A DNA stretch of 64,000 nucleotides from Forficula auricularia. Taxonomy: Eukaryota > Arthropoda > Insecta > Dermaptera > Forficulidae. The stretch is from assembly GCA_024734495.1 (NCBI GenBank), contig JALMQS010000225.1, forward strand, positions 2,691,650-2,755,649, written 5' to 3'. The notes under the pieces were generated by a model, which was not told the origin of the DNA, did not search any database, and worked only from the letters and a program-made list of their open reading frames with translations. A program made the position numbers and the translations under genes. Each line of letters opens with the position of its first letter. The first letter of the stretch is position 1. Positions 1-11,822 of this stretch are shown here, piece after piece.

Positions 1-2748
1 AGTAGCTATATTTATTTATTTATATTTACTAGCTATCGGTCGTCTATTTTTTCAAATTAATTTTTTTAAGCACTAATTTATTTCACTCAACATTTGATTT
101 GATTTATTTCCAATAAACAATCATTATCTCCTCTTTATCACTTACCAAATTAACTTAGTCGACTTACATTAACTTAAGTCGAAAATCTTCATCCTCTTAA
201 ACAGGGATATGATTAGGGGAGAGATTCCTCTTAGTCTTACCTGGATTCGGTTAGTCCCACCCTAGACTAATTAGCTACTTGTGGCCTCACTCCTCATCTC
301 CAAGAGAATTGATCTAATTAACTTGGGTTAATGGTTATCTTTGTATTTTAGTGGGTATACATTTTTTCAAAATAGTTTAAAAGTTACAAAAGATTTAACA
401 AATTTAAATTTTAGATATTTAGTAAATCCCAAATGTTGAAGTTCTAACAAGTCAACAAGGTAGAACTGAAATCATGAAAATTGTTAAACAACGGAAAATG
501 GAGTTGATAGGTACAAATCTATTATGAATATAACACTGAATGAATAATTCCAATTTTTACTTATAAGTAAAATTACTCAACCGAAAAGAGGATTTAATGT
601 AGAGTACCGAGGGGGAGGGTTTACATTGATTTTTCTAGTATTATAGTATTTTATTTATGGGGGTGTTTTGAGAGCTATGTGTGTTTAGGATTTAGGGTTT
701 AGGAGGCATTATATTATCTCCTACTTATGATGGGGGCCAGAGTAGTATTTATTTGGGCCCGGGGGACCTTACCCCGATTAGGTAATTGGGTTAACTTGGA
801 GGATTTTTTTAATAGGACGACGAAGTTTATCATGGCCCAAAATCCTGTGAAAATAGTTTTTTATTTATCTCCAGTAAGAAAATAGAACTCAAAAGGAAGA
901 ATATCTGTGTTTTTAAAAAATTGCACTTCCTAGATTTTGACCATACTACCCCAGATAGCATACCCGCTCTAGAAAATGTCTTATTCAGCTCTTATTTTCT
1001 TTAAGATGTCTTTAAGATATCTAGAAGATCTCTAACATCTTCTTCGCCAAGTGTGTTAACACAGGGACGTGACTGCCCACAATATCACAACTGCCGAAGC
1101 TCAACTCTAAAGAGTTCAATTAACACCCTATCCCCTTCTAAATTGCCTAGCCACAACCGAAAAACCACCAAATCATTGAGCAAACCACAAAAGTTCACCA
1201 GAATCTATTTCTTATCCGGTGCATACTTAAGTACTTGTTACGCTAAAATAAATCGTCTTTCTAATGGGCAATTAGCCGGCCAATGGCGAGAACCCCTTGT
1301 AAACAGACCCAATCGTTTAAATTCAAATTAATCTATTCCGTTGATGGCTGTTTGGGACCAGTATTTATTTCATTGGTCTGGAAAATAAATAACGAATGGC
1401 TAATAGAGCTATTAGCGGAGCGCACTTAACGTCCTCTATCCTATCGAAAACGCTCGTTCACTTTCTCCTATCGTGTCCGAATGATCAACTATTCAATTAT
1501 TAGATAATCGTTCGCCTATCCGCGACGCATAGATCATCATAAAATTTAACTATGCTGATATATTGCAAATTTAATAATTTATTTGATTTGATTATAATCA
1601 GTTTTAAAATACACTTTTCAAGAAGAAGGCCTGAATTTATGGCCATCGACATAAATCTTTCCCATTAACATAATGGTCCATTAAAATCACTTTATATGTG
1701 CTTTCATAACTTATCATATCTTTGATAATTGTTATGTCTCTATTATTAAGTTGAATTATTTCTGTTTTACGATTATATGCGGGATGTTTGAAAATAAATT
1801 CCTCCTCATTTGAATAGAGTGGCACCTTCCGTAACTGGTAGGGAATTTTCAAAATAATAGACAATTTTCAACAACACTCCGGGGCTTTTCTTATTTTATT
1901 TATTCATCTATGACATTGATTTATGAATATTTTCTCTTTAAAGTAACAAGTATTCTCGGAGAATGGAATTTCAAAATTCTATTTGGTTATAAATTTTATT
2001 TAATTGATTACTTATATTATTAAATTATTAACAATTATTTAAAATGATTTTTCGATTATACCTATATGTCCTTGAAAATCGAATGTTGACGTAATAGATA
2101 TGTTGTTTTTATTCAGTTGAAGATCATATGTGAAATTATATATTCCTAGATAGGTAATATGATAATTAATATAATCAAAATAAATTATTTATTAATCCTA
2201 GAACGCATAACACAAATTCGTAAGCCGGGCCTGTTAGGGCCACTATATGTTTAATTGGTTTATAACACATTTTTCAATAATTACATTCAAGTTTTTTTAT
2301 TAATTTAAATCAAGAATTATAAAAATCAATAATAAATCAATACTTTTTAAATGTTTTTACTGTTTTAAACACCCGGGCACGTCTCGAGACTTTGTGTTTG
2401 TAAAATGATTACCAGAAAAAAATTAGGTATATATATTTTTTTTTAGAAAAATCCTTTTAAAAATTCTTTTATTATGTATTAATGAAGTAATATTAATAAC
2501 TTGAAATTTATGGAACCCCTTTTCTGAAAATTTTTGAAAAGAAACGGTGTGACCGGACCAGACAGGCACCGGCTTATGCGTTCTAAGATTAAAGAACATT
2601 TTTTTTTTTATAAATTACACTTTTCATGTTTTCTGTTGTAAATTATTCTAGAGAATGTTTTCGATCTTTAATTCACGTCGTCAAATTAGAAACATTGAAC
2701 CGCTCAACAGGGAACTTGTTACTGTATTCAGGGCGGCAGTGACTGGAA
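1..2748. other. AT-rich stretch, no gene supported
   Basis: AT-rich DNA with poly-A/T runs. A 92-codon open frame lies at 1053-1331, but it has no splice context, no recognisable motif and ordinary composition, so it is not called. A good donor-like GTAAGA lies on the minus strand near 230, without a convincing exon. I see no RNA gene here. Confidence 0.5.
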
Positions 2749-3058
2749 CTAGGGTTGCCAATTATTATCGAGCACAGGTTTACGGGAAATCGACAATTCA
2801 AATGCGTGACGGGGCTGAAAAAAGCGGGACCCAGCAAAATTTTGCCTTAATATAAGGTGAAAGTTTATTAGTAAAGTTAGTAAAATATACCACACTTGTT
2901 TTGCTATAGATTCCTATATCTTTATTTAATTATCAAATTGCAAGGACCAAGTTACATTTTCGCCATCTCATACGAATATTACGGGGCAATTATATCGTCC
3001 CTCAAGCAGACATAGAAACGGAACGTCCCAGCTCTAGCGGGACGGTTAGCAACACTAG
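2749..3058. mobile_element. degenerate hAT-like MITE (CTAGGGTTGCCAA ends)
   Basis: The left end CTAGGGTTGCCAA and the right end, read on the other strand as CTAGTGTTGCTAA, form an imperfect terminal inverted repeat. Similar 'GGGTTGCCA' termini are common in animal hAT-like MITEs. No clean 8-bp target duplication could be read, partly because another element inserted directly beside the right end. A 66-codon open frame at 2655-2855 overlaps it and is treated as chance. Confidence 0.35.
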
Positions 3059-3065
3059 CTAGCAC

Positions 3066-3229
3066 CGAGGGGTGAACCGTGATTGGAATTAGGTGTACAC
3101 CATTTTGGATTATTTGGAATTACTTTGGAATTCATTAGATAATCTATTGTCATCTATTGTCTTCTACTTGAAAATGAAAGTAGAAGTGGAAGTAGGTGTA
3201 CCTGATTTTAGGTCGCGGTTCACCCCTCG
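3066..3229. mobile_element. hAT-like MITE, CGAGGGGTGAACC family, copy 1 (short type)
   Basis: A 164-bp element bounded by CGAGGGGTGAACCGTGA and its inverted counterpart ending CCCCTCG. It is flanked on both sides by the perfect 8-bp direct repeat GCTAGCAC (3058-3065 and 3230-3237), the target-duplication length typical of the hAT superfamily. The interior holds GGTGTACACC-type blocks and a TCTATTGTCATC segment shared with the copies at 19653 and 38392. It has no coding capacity. Confidence 0.85.
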
Positions 3230-3239
3230 GCTAGCACTA

Positions 3240-4010
3240 AAGAGGCACCCAAGTATACTTGATGTAGCAACAGCGGATCACGTTTTTAATTTCGGGATGT
3301 GTTCTTTATTAAGATTATAGGAATTTATTCTTTGTTGTCTACCTCTGGATTTGGCGCATTCGTGACTAGGCAAGGTCAAATTGTTGATTCCACTTCCTAA
3401 TCAAACTAGGCTTACAAATAATAAATAACAAATTGTTTAAAAAATTAATTTATATTTAATTGATTACTGGAAGGTACTTCCCGAATAAAAAAAAAAATTT
3501 GGTGAAAACAAATTTTAATTTTAATATTTAATTTAAGAATAATCTATAATTCGTGCTCTATTCTTGTATTATCATCAAGTCGTTCTAGTAAAAATACGAC
3601 CTATTTTTTTCAAGGTGAAGCATTGACGTAGAAACGGGGAATCATGGGGCTCTCTCCATTTGAAGAATATATTTTTTTCAATTTCAATTAAAAATTATAC
3701 ATTAAAGGAATAAAGCATAGGAGTCGGAGTTTTACATTTTTAGGGGAGCTCAGAGGTAAAAAAAGAACGAACGAAATGTTTCAAAGTTTTATTGAAATAT
3801 AACCCAAAAGTAGAACTGAAAAATGTAATAATATATATATTTTAAAATATTATCTTAGATAAGTAAGTAATATAAAATGATAGCATAATACATTTAAACA
3901 GTTTAAATAGTGAACAAAAAGATTAATATTTATAAATATATTTTATAATTTTTTGAATGAATTTTTGAAGAAAATTTAGTTAAAAAACAAACAAACTAAA
4001 AAACACTGTT
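3240..4010. other. AT-rich stretch, nothing recognised
   Basis: Low-complexity AT-rich sequence without a supported gene, RNA or repeat boundary. Confidence 0.5.
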
Positions 4011-4014
4011 TTTA

Positions 4015-5032
4015 ACCACCCTCATACCATTCAGCCTTCGGTATGTTCCTCACCTTGACTTGTGTGGGAATATAAATTTTTGTTTAATAGGTACTTTATA
4101 TTATGCTATTATGCCCCTATAGGGTAGGCTTCTGAAATCCACCAACGTAAATTTGATTGCATATTCCACAGGATTTAATGTATAATTAATTAAGAAATAA
4201 GTAATTCAATTAATGCATAATGGATCTAATCAGATCGATGGTGGCAAATTATTGTATTGTCATCCGAAATATACATAATTACAAAGTTTCAAATCGATAC
4301 GACAATTAGGTATAGGTTAAAATCGACTTTCTAGATTTGTTTTATATTCAGACTTAGTTACATACAATCTGTTAAAAAGCAGACGACATGGTCTATGGGT
4401 AGGAGGGAGGGGGGCTCAGCCTCCATAATTCAAAGGTCAGAGAGGTTTAAGCCTCCTCCCTCCCTGTTCGGGAGCCTATAAATTAAATAATTATAATTAT
4501 AACAATTAGTTAAATTGCTTGTATATAAAATAATTATTTATTGAGATTAAATATTAAATTTAATTTTTATAAACATCTTAAGAAGTATTTTTGTCAAGCG
4601 CCTCTATGAAGTCTCTCATTCATTTAGAAATTAGAAATGCTACGACCCACAGTGGTTTAGGATCTGAAATACCTGATCGAAACCTAAAAATTAAACTTTT
4701 TCCAATCGTAACAAAATTTTGATATGATATTCTTATTATATTAAAACAAGTTTTGACAAGCCTTGAAATTGCAGCTGAAATAAATATAATTAATAATATT
4801 TAGTTAATAAAATAGTAGTTTAGTTATTTATTTTTTAATTTTAATTTTCATTTTAATATAAAAAATAGACACAGCTGTCTATGAAAATTCAAATTGAAAA
4901 ATTAATTAAATTTTAAAGATAATGTCACTCGAAACATGAAATAATTATATTAATTATATTTACCCTTTTGTTTTTTTTTCATTTAAGGGGTGAACATGAA
5001 TAGTTAGTATTTCGAAAATCAATTAACTTTCA
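4015..5032. repeat. left copy of ~1-kb duplicated block next to scaffold gap
   Basis: This block matches 5133-6092 almost base for base, beginning ACCACCCTCATACC. It ends at AACTTTCA exactly where the N run begins. Differences are a few substitutions, G-run length and an indel of roughly 60 bp near 4860-4930 that is missing from the right copy. The pattern fits either a true tandem duplication or two haplotypes joined in the scaffold. No gene is seen in it. Confidence 0.9.
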
Positions 5033-5132
5033 NNNNNNNNNNNNNNNNNNNNNNNNNNNNNNNNNNNNNNNNNNNNNNNNNNNNNNNNNNNNNNNNNNNN
5101 NNNNNNNNNNNNNNNNNNNNNNNNNNNNNNNN
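5033..5132. other. assembly gap (100 N)
   Basis: A run of exactly 100 N, a conventional scaffold gap of unknown true size, sitting between two near-identical copies of the same ~1-kb block. Confidence 1.
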
Positions 5133-6092
5133 ACCACCCTCATACCATTCAGCCCTCGGTATGTTTCTCACCTTGACTTGTGTGGGAATATAAATTTTTG
5201 TTTAATAGGTACTTTATATTATGCTATTATGCCCCTATAGGGTAGGCTTCTGAAATCCACCAACGTAAATTTGATTGCATATTCCACAGGATTTAATGTA
5301 TAATTAATTAAGAAATAAGTAATTTCAATTAATGCATAATGGATCTAATCAGATCGATGGTGGCAAATTATTGTATTGTCATCCGAAATATACATAATTA
5401 CAAAGTTTCAAATCGATACGACAATTAGGTATAGGTTAAAATCGACTTTCTAGATTTGTTTTATATTCAGACTTAGTTACATACAATCTGTTAAAAAGCA
5501 GACGACATGGTCTATGGGTAGGAGGTAGGGGGGGGGGGGGCTCAGCCTCCATAATTCAAAGGTCAGAGAGGTTTAAGCCTCCTCCCTCCCTGTTTGGGAG
5601 CCTATAAATTAAATAATTATAATTATAAAAATTAGTTAAATTGCTTGTATATAAAATAATTATTTATTGAGATTAAATATTAAATTTAATTTATATAAAC
5701 ATCTTAAGAAGTATTTTTGTCAAGCGCCTCTATGAAGTCTCTCATTCATTTAGAAATTAGAAATGCTACGACCCACAGTGGTTTAGGATCTGAAATACCT
5801 GATCGAAACCTAAAAATTAAACTTTTTCCAATCGTAACAAAATTTTGATATGATATTCTTATTATATTAAAACAAGTTTTGACAAGCCTTGAAATTGCAA
5901 CTGAAATAAATATAATTTTATTTAGTTAATAAAATAGTAGTTTAGTTACTTATTTTTTAATTTTTAATTAACATTTTAATATAAAACTCGAAACATGAAA
6001 TAATTATATTAATTATAAGTTTACCCTTTTGTTTTTTGTTCATTTAAGGGTGAACATGAATAGTTAGTATTTCGAAAATCAATTAACTTTCA
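5133..6092. repeat. right copy of duplicated block
   Basis: Near-identical to 4015-5032. It begins immediately after the N run at the same position as the left copy, and holds a longer G run (about 5527-5540). After 6092 the sequence continues into GGAAAAAAAATATTATC, which the left copy lacks because the gap interrupts it. Confidence 0.9.
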
Positions 6093-6760
6093 AGGAAAAA
6101 AAATATTATCTATTTTAATAGAGACACAATAGCCAAAAATGGTTTGTTTCTAAATGAAGGAGCGAGGATATGAGCGCCTCTATGAAGTCTCTCATTCATT
6201 TAGAAATGCTAAGACCCACAGTGGTTTAGGATTTGAAATACCTGATCGAAACCTAAAAATTAAACTTTTTCCAATCGTAATAAAATTTTGATATGATATT
6301 CTTATTATATTAAAACAAGTTTTAGCCTTGGAATTGCAACAAATGAAATAAATATAATTTTATTTAGTTAATAAAATAGTAGTTTAGTTACTTATTTTTT
6401 AATTTTTAATTATCATTTTAATATAAAAAATAGACTAAATATAATTTTATTTAGCTAATAAAAATTAGTTTAGTTACTTATTTTTTAATTTTTAATTAAC
6501 ATTTTAATATAAAAAATAGACACATCTGTCTATGAAAATTCAAATTGAAAAATTAATTAAATTTTAAAGATAATGTCAGTCGAAACATGAAATAATTATA
6601 TTAATTATCAGTTTACCCTTTTGTTTTTTGTTCATTTAAGGGAGAAGATGAATAGTTAGTATTTCGAAAATCAATTAACTTTTAAGAAAAAAAATATTAT
6701 CTATTTTAATAGAGACACAATAGCCAAAAATGGTTTGTTTCTAAATGAAGGAGCGAGGAT
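5718..6760. repeat. tandem duplication of a ~0.5-kb unit
   Basis: The segment from GCGCCTCTATGAAGTCTCTC to GAAGGAGCGAGGAT occurs twice in direct order, roughly 5720-6172 and 6173-6758. The second unit contains a further internal duplication of about 90 bp (6345-6434 against 6430-6517). No coding sequence. Confidence 0.75.
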
Positions 6761-6767
6761 CGGGAGT

Positions 6768-6975
6768 AGGGTAGGTGGTGCGTGGGTCCCCCCTGGTCGA
6801 GGAGCAATCGAACACGATTTACGGCCACCATTTTCTTTGTCCGATTCACCCTCCGTTCCGGCAATCAATCCATGCGTCAGTGGTTGAATCATCCCTCAGA
6901 CGCCGTGGTCGTCATGGCAACGCCCTGTCTCAACCCCTAAGTCGTCCCGGCCAGCTAATTAGGGGTGGCCCAAGC
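6768..6975. other. GC-rich island, possible exon or promoter
   Basis: GC content rises sharply here, and more than one frame stays open on the plus strand (one runs to a TGA at 6979-6981, another ends in a stop near 6942) as well as on the minus strand. No clean acceptor and donor pair fixes a frame. The island contains an RFX-type motif at 6908-6921. It could be a promoter, a 5' UTR or an exon; the strand is unresolved. Confidence 0.3.
6908..6921 (+). promoter_or_regulatory. X-box-like (RFX) motif
   Basis: GTCGTCATGGCAAC fits the RFX X-box consensus (RYYNYY, two-base spacer, RRNRAC) at every defined position. It lies inside the GC-rich island at 6768-6975. X-boxes mark promoters of ciliary genes in animals, but a single match can arise by chance and this one overlaps open frames. 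Confidence 0.25.
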
Positions 6976-7231
6976 AATTGAATAGATTTCTCATCGGATG
7001 TTGCTTTTAATTAAAAATTGCTCGAATAAACCTAAAAAAAAGAAGAAAAAAAATCAAGAATCAGAACAAATACAATGATGTTAGGCAAAAAATTGGATTT
7101 TTTAATTAAAGATGCAATTGAAAATAAGTTTTTTCTTATTGAAACAAAACGAAATAATAATTATTATTATAACAAATGAATTCAATTTAGTTTAAAGAAT
7201 CGAGATTATTATACATTATTATATTATACAC

Positions 7232-7311
7232 TAGATGCGACGCCAGCCTTCGGCGAACCTCTAGCTGGCCAAGGAGCTCCGTCCCCTGGACCCTCACCAC
7301 TGCTCCTGAAC
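7232..7311 (-). CDS. candidate internal exon, product unknown
   Basis: The minus strand has a strong pyrimidine tract (TTTTTTTTTCATTTTTT) before a CAAAAG acceptor, then an open frame reading GAVVRVQGTELLGQLEVRRR with few low-complexity residues. The donor at 7231-7230 (CTA then GTGTAT) is weak. The exon would be 80 nt, starting with two bases of a split codon and ending in phase 0. A plus-strand reading with a weaker acceptor is also open to a TAA, so the strand is not certain. No family recognised. Confidence 0.3.
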
Positions 7312-7319
7312 CTTTTGAA

Positions 7320-8630
7320 AAAATGAAAAAAAAATAAACACTTTCGAGATATTTCAATAATAAATCTATGCACCAAAATTGAATGATAAAACTTAAAAAC
7401 TCGAGGAGATAGAACACTAAAAATTTCAAAAATTTAATCCAAAATGACTATATCTCCCTTTTAGGAACAAATACATAGAAGAAATATTTATAAATATGAT
7501 TTTTTTGTATTTAAATACGTCAGCTTTCTGAGCTAAAATAATATATATATCTTTTTGGGCTTGAAAGATTTTTAAAAACCCTGAAAACCCATTTTGGGGC
7601 CCTTTGGTTTCGATTATTGAAAAATTCCTTCTTAGCTCAACCTTAAATCGTAGAAAGAATTTTCACTCTAGATTTCATCTTTCTTCTTAAACTAATTAAT
7701 AATAATAACTATACACCATACCCGGGGAAATAAGTAAAGAGAATTCGGAAACCCTGAAATTTTGATTTATTTTAATTATGAACCCCCCCCCCCCATAAAA
7801 AAAAAATAATACATACGCTTTTCTGACAAAAAAACTTTTAACAACGGTATTTATCCTAAAAACGTGGATTGATCTTCTTAAAGCAGGGCCTCTAGATCAA
7901 GTCCCTTGCACACTGAATAAATTTAACCGACTCTAATCTGGCTCCCTTACTTCACTAAACACACACACACATAAACATGAATAATTAAAGTCCCATCAAA
8001 ATTAAAATTTATCTAGTACCTATCCGAACCCATTAAATAAAGAAAAAATAATTTATAGATACCTATGTATATACCTAAAAGGTATATTATGATCATTTTA
8101 CGATTATTAATTCAATTGATATCATCTACATTATTAAATAAAATGTAAAGCAAGCAGTCAAGTCGGTTGAATGTCGAACTTCAAAAGCATTTGAATTCTG
8201 CCAAAATAAATTCTTTCTTTTTTTTCAAAAAAAAGAAAGTCGGTCACAGCGTGAGGCTGACCATTTCACCTCACTAAATAATGCTGTTGGTCACGAATCC
8301 TAAGAAGCCTCCCCTTAAGTCCCTAAAAAAAAGTCTTTCTTAATATTGCTTTATTTTTACTTTTTACATAAATAAATAAAAATAAAAAATATTAATAATG
8401 TCTTAATTATTTATTTATTTTAATTAGATCTAAATCATCATTAAAAACTTTAGCCTCAAGAATTTTTTCCCTTGTTGATTGTTGTTTAACAGTTTTTGCA
8501 TTTGCAGTTCTTTAATCGAGCGAGATTTTCCCAGAAAAATATTAAGAAGAATCACTCATATCTGAAGATTTATTTCTTTTTAAAAGATAGAGTAGAGATG
8601 TTTGAACGAGGTTGAAAACAAGCTTAAATA
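7320..8630. other. AT-rich intergenic or intronic stretch
   Basis: AT-rich DNA with a C run near 7783, an (AC)n run at 7961-7971 and a short T/A hairpin near 8212-8240. No supported gene or element. Confidence 0.45.
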
Positions 8631-8631
8631 C

Positions 8632-8744
8632 CTTGGACAAGTTTATATGGTTATTTAAGAGTGTAAGCTCGGCAAAGGCAGCGGCGGCGCCGTCGAGGAG
8701 GCAATATACCACACTGGCCATATAATTTACTGCCTCACTCGGCA
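8632..8744 (-). CDS. candidate internal exon, product unknown
   Basis: Minus strand: acceptor CCCCTTCTTAG, then 113 nt open in a frame reading EAVNYMASVVYCLLDGAAAA and continuing through an NNHINLSK end, then donor CCAAG followed by GTATTTAAG. The start needs one base from the previous exon and the end is in phase 0. The GC-rich, alanine-rich middle stands out from AT-rich flanks and the composition could be a short membrane segment. No family recognised; a chance exon is possible. Confidence 0.4.
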
Positions 8745-8960
8745 CTAAGAAGGGGTTAAACTACATAAAACTCTCATCGCTTTACGATTATTGTTACAAG
8801 CGCTGAGATTTATAACCTCGCATAATATGCTCTTATTATCGCCAATTATTAGCACAAGTATATACAAGTATGATTTTTCATATTTTTAAAGGAAAAAGAG
8901 AGAAGGGAGAATCCACGGTGGATTAAACTATTATCGACTCCTTTGCTCTTGGAAATGCAG

Positions 8961-9073
8961 GCTCCAACTCCGAACCCACTCACACAGATACAGGAACAAT
9001 GCGAGATTCCTGAAACACTTGCCAAAATATGCCGAGCAGCAATTCGTCATCCAGCTCGGAGGGTCTGGAATGG
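8961..9073 (+). CDS. candidate first coding exon (ATG at 9029), product unknown
   Basis: A pyrimidine-rich acceptor (CTTTGCTCTTGGAAATGCAG) opens a GC-richer patch. An ATG at 9029 in AAAATATGCC context, preceded by an in-frame TGA, starts MPSSNSSSSSEGLEW and ends in phase 0 at a GTATCA donor (9074). It would join in frame to the candidate terminal exon at 9759. Two other frames across the same patch are also open, so the coding frame, and whether it is coding at all, is unproven. Confidence 0.3.
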
Positions 9074-9758
9074 GTATCAGGGGGGATTTATTATCCTATA
9101 CCCACAAGACTGTTCTCTTGGCCAATGCTCTATGGCCACAATACTAAGGATGCTGTTCTGGCCAAAATCCCCCAACCATTTCTGGTGACATGTGACATTG
9201 CCCGCGTGCGTCGCATAGCGTGCATGCACGCCACTGTGCCAATGTCCGGTCCTGGAGCTTTCCTAATAATAAATAATCCATTGTCCATGGCTTTGTCAAC
9301 CATACTATACCTAGATATATCATTATTATTTAGATATTAAAAAAGCTCTAGATTTTCAAACAATAGTGCTACAATAGTGGAGAGAAAAAACTCTTCCTAA
9401 CAAGAAGGGATAGGGAAGTTTTGACATTTTGCAAAGTGCAAACTTTGCCATTTGAAATTCAGGGCGACAAAAGAAGGGGTCAAATATCCCTTTTATGCAT
9501 TTTATTATAATAAATCACAACACGAACAATGATTATCAAATAGACGGTGAGAAGAAAAAAACTCACCCCGATAAAGGAGTAATTTACGAAAATCTCCCAA
9601 CTGGAGATTAAAACGTTTTGTTTATGTCACGATTATAATTAAAGAAAATCTTCGGACAGGGGTTCTTCTTTAAACGGGTGAGTTAATTAATGTGCCTGTA
9701 ACTTTTTCGACGGATCCATTTTTCGGGCTGACATTTTAATCTCTAGTTGTCGGCTCAG

Positions 9759-9905
9759 CTGGTTTTGCGAGTGCATAGGCCGTTGGATCCAATCAGGAGC
9801 AGCGGTAGGCGAGATAAGGAACACGCAGTGATCTTTTATCTACACCCCATTACAAGTGTATCAGAGATACCATTGCGGAGTAATCACAAATTGTCTTCCA
9901 TTTGA
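9759..9905 (+). CDS. candidate terminal exon with stop, product unknown
   Basis: Acceptor CTCTAGTTGTCGGCTCAG, then 48 sense codons and TGA. The frame begins LVLRVHRPLDPIRSS and passes through HAVIFYLHPITSVSEIPLRS. An AATAAA lies 17 bases after the stop, as expected for a 3'-terminal exon. Phase 0 matches the end of the candidate exon at 8961-9073, giving a possible 63-residue protein with a 685-bp intron. No family recognised. Confidence 0.35.
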   Translation: MVLRVHRPLDPIRSSGRRDKEHAVIFYLHPITSVSEIPLRSNHKLSSI

Positions 9906-9921
9906 CTAATGACAGATGGAG

Positions 9922-9927
9922 AATAAA
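9922..9927 (+). terminator. poly(A) signal AATAAA
   Basis: AATAAA 17 nt downstream of the TGA of the candidate terminal exon at 9759-9905. AATAAA is frequent in AT-rich DNA, so its value is only as supporting evidence. Confidence 0.3.
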
Positions 9928-9929
9928 TC

Positions 9930-10530
9930 AACGTCGTTTTGATACTTCATAAATACCAAAGAATAACCTGAAACATTCGAGGTAGATGAGAAACATCGAG
10001 GTATAGGTACATTTACAGAAAATTTTAATTGTCTTTTTCAACTCCCAATTTCAATACAATTATTCTGTATAAATTAGAGTTGGTCGAAAATGTTTAATTT
10101 CTAATGATTTAAAATCTAAAATAACCTCGCTAACTTTGATAACCTAAACCGAAAATTATAATAAAATCTTATATTTAAAATTCATTAAAAGTTTGCTAAC
10201 TATAATATAATATACTATTTTTTAAATTTTAATTAAGAAAATTGAATTAGAAATTTTATACATTTCCTAGGGAAAGTGAATCTTGACATTCTCTTCTGCT
10301 TACAGCCTTGGCAACTTGATAGGTAGGTACTTTTTTGGGTTCAAAAAAAATTTCCTAGTTTTTTAAATAATAATAATTATTATTACTAGGTATATATTTC
10401 AATGATTTCTCTTATTAATTACAATGAGAACGGATTTTTCAATAGGCTAAATCGTTAAATGAATTCGACTTACAGCACTGACATTAATTGGATTGATCTC
10501 TACATTATGAGAATTTTTAAATTTCTAGAA
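9930..10530. other. AT-rich stretch, nothing recognised
   Basis: No supported gene, RNA or repeat boundary. Confidence 0.45.
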
Positions 10531-10903
10531 CAGGGGTTCTCAACCTTATTCAACCCACTTACCCCTTATTTTTGTATACTAATCATTGACTATCCGTACC
10601 CCTAACATAAACGCTTTAGTTTTATTAAAATGTGTTAAAGTTTAATTTCAATAATAGCCAATTTAAATTAAAAACAAGAAATTTTATTTTAATGGACATT
10701 TTATTACCAAGTTTTTATTAATCAGACTTAAAATTAACAAAGTCTCAGAAATGGGGGTTTTAAATCTTTACTCAAGAACTTTTGTCACAATTTCTAGCAT
10801 GTATTAATATAATTTTGTATACTTTTTGGTACTTAACCCCTTACTTTTTGGTACTGAACCCCTTACAGATGTTCGCATATCCAAAAGCGGTTGAGAACCA
10901 TTG
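10531..10903. mobile_element. hAT MITE with CAGGGGTTCTCAACC ends
   Basis: The left end CAGGGGTTCTCAACC pairs with the right end GGTTGAGAACCATTG. This terminal repeat type is well known from hAT MITEs in animals. The interior is AT-rich with repeated CCCCTTA motifs and no transposase. Target duplications are not clear. The open frame at 10891-11106 starts inside it and is ignored. Confidence 0.75.
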
Positions 10904-10909
10904 AGAAAG

Positions 10910-11820
10910 TTAAAATGCGTATGCGTGGCTCCCTGAAAGCAATTTCAGTTAACTTAATTAAATTCAGTAAATTTCCAGGTGGGGCAAAGTCAAAGATTCA
11001 ATTTCTTCTTTGCTATTGCACAGCTCACATTCTCAATTTACCCTGTAAATTGAAAGGGCGATATTCAAAGTGTAGACTAAAAGTGACAAATCATGCCTAT
11101 AATTAAAGTTATTAAACTAATTTTAATTTATAATTTATATTATTATATTATTTTTAATGGTAGATATATCTAAACAAAGTTCAAAATTATTATTATTATT
11201 TTTTGTTGTTCTTCCACATTATGATACAAATTATTGTACATTATTTGTTAATTATCATTAGAAATCCATTTCATTACAACAAAACTAAATTAATTTATCA
11301 TATCGTACTCATCTCAATGTGGTTGAATTCTCTGGAAAAAAAAGAACATTAAATATATGTTCTGCTACTTTAATAACTGTCCTCTTTGGCTTCCTTTATA
11401 ATTAAATTTTGCCATTACAGCTCTTTTTATCCACCGAGGATCAATATCAATAGATAATTACTAGCAAGAGAGAAGTGTTGGCCTCGCTGCTATAGGGAGG
11501 GAAGGGAAGTTGTTGAAATGGAAGAGTTTCCCGAGTCGAGTGTTTAGGAACGTTAAATAGGAAACCAGTTTCCGATGAAGCCGACCTGGTGGGGTTGGCC
11601 TGCCATATGGCATAATTCTGACCCCCCCCCCCCACAGACGGAACAAAAAATTTTGCATTTTAAAATCGGATAAAGTTTAATTATTTCTATAGGTATTTTT
11701 AGATGTGTAATATTATCAGATAATAGGTGTATATATAAATATATAATACATTTATGTAATTCAAAAATAAACAAAGACAAACCTGAAGACTAATATTTAT
11801 TTTTCGTAATAGTAGAGGGA
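10910..11820. other. AT-rich stretch with GC-richer patch at 11460-11640
   Basis: Mostly AT-rich. At 11460-11640 GC rises and several overlapping short frames are open on the minus strand; a C run (about 11621-11634) precedes a CAG on the plus strand. No consistent exon could be built. Confidence 0.4.
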
Positions 11821-11822
11821 AA

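Noticed and set aside
680..710. TTTAGGGTTTAGG resembling a plant-type telomere repeat
   Set aside because: Only about two units, in internal AT-rich sequence.
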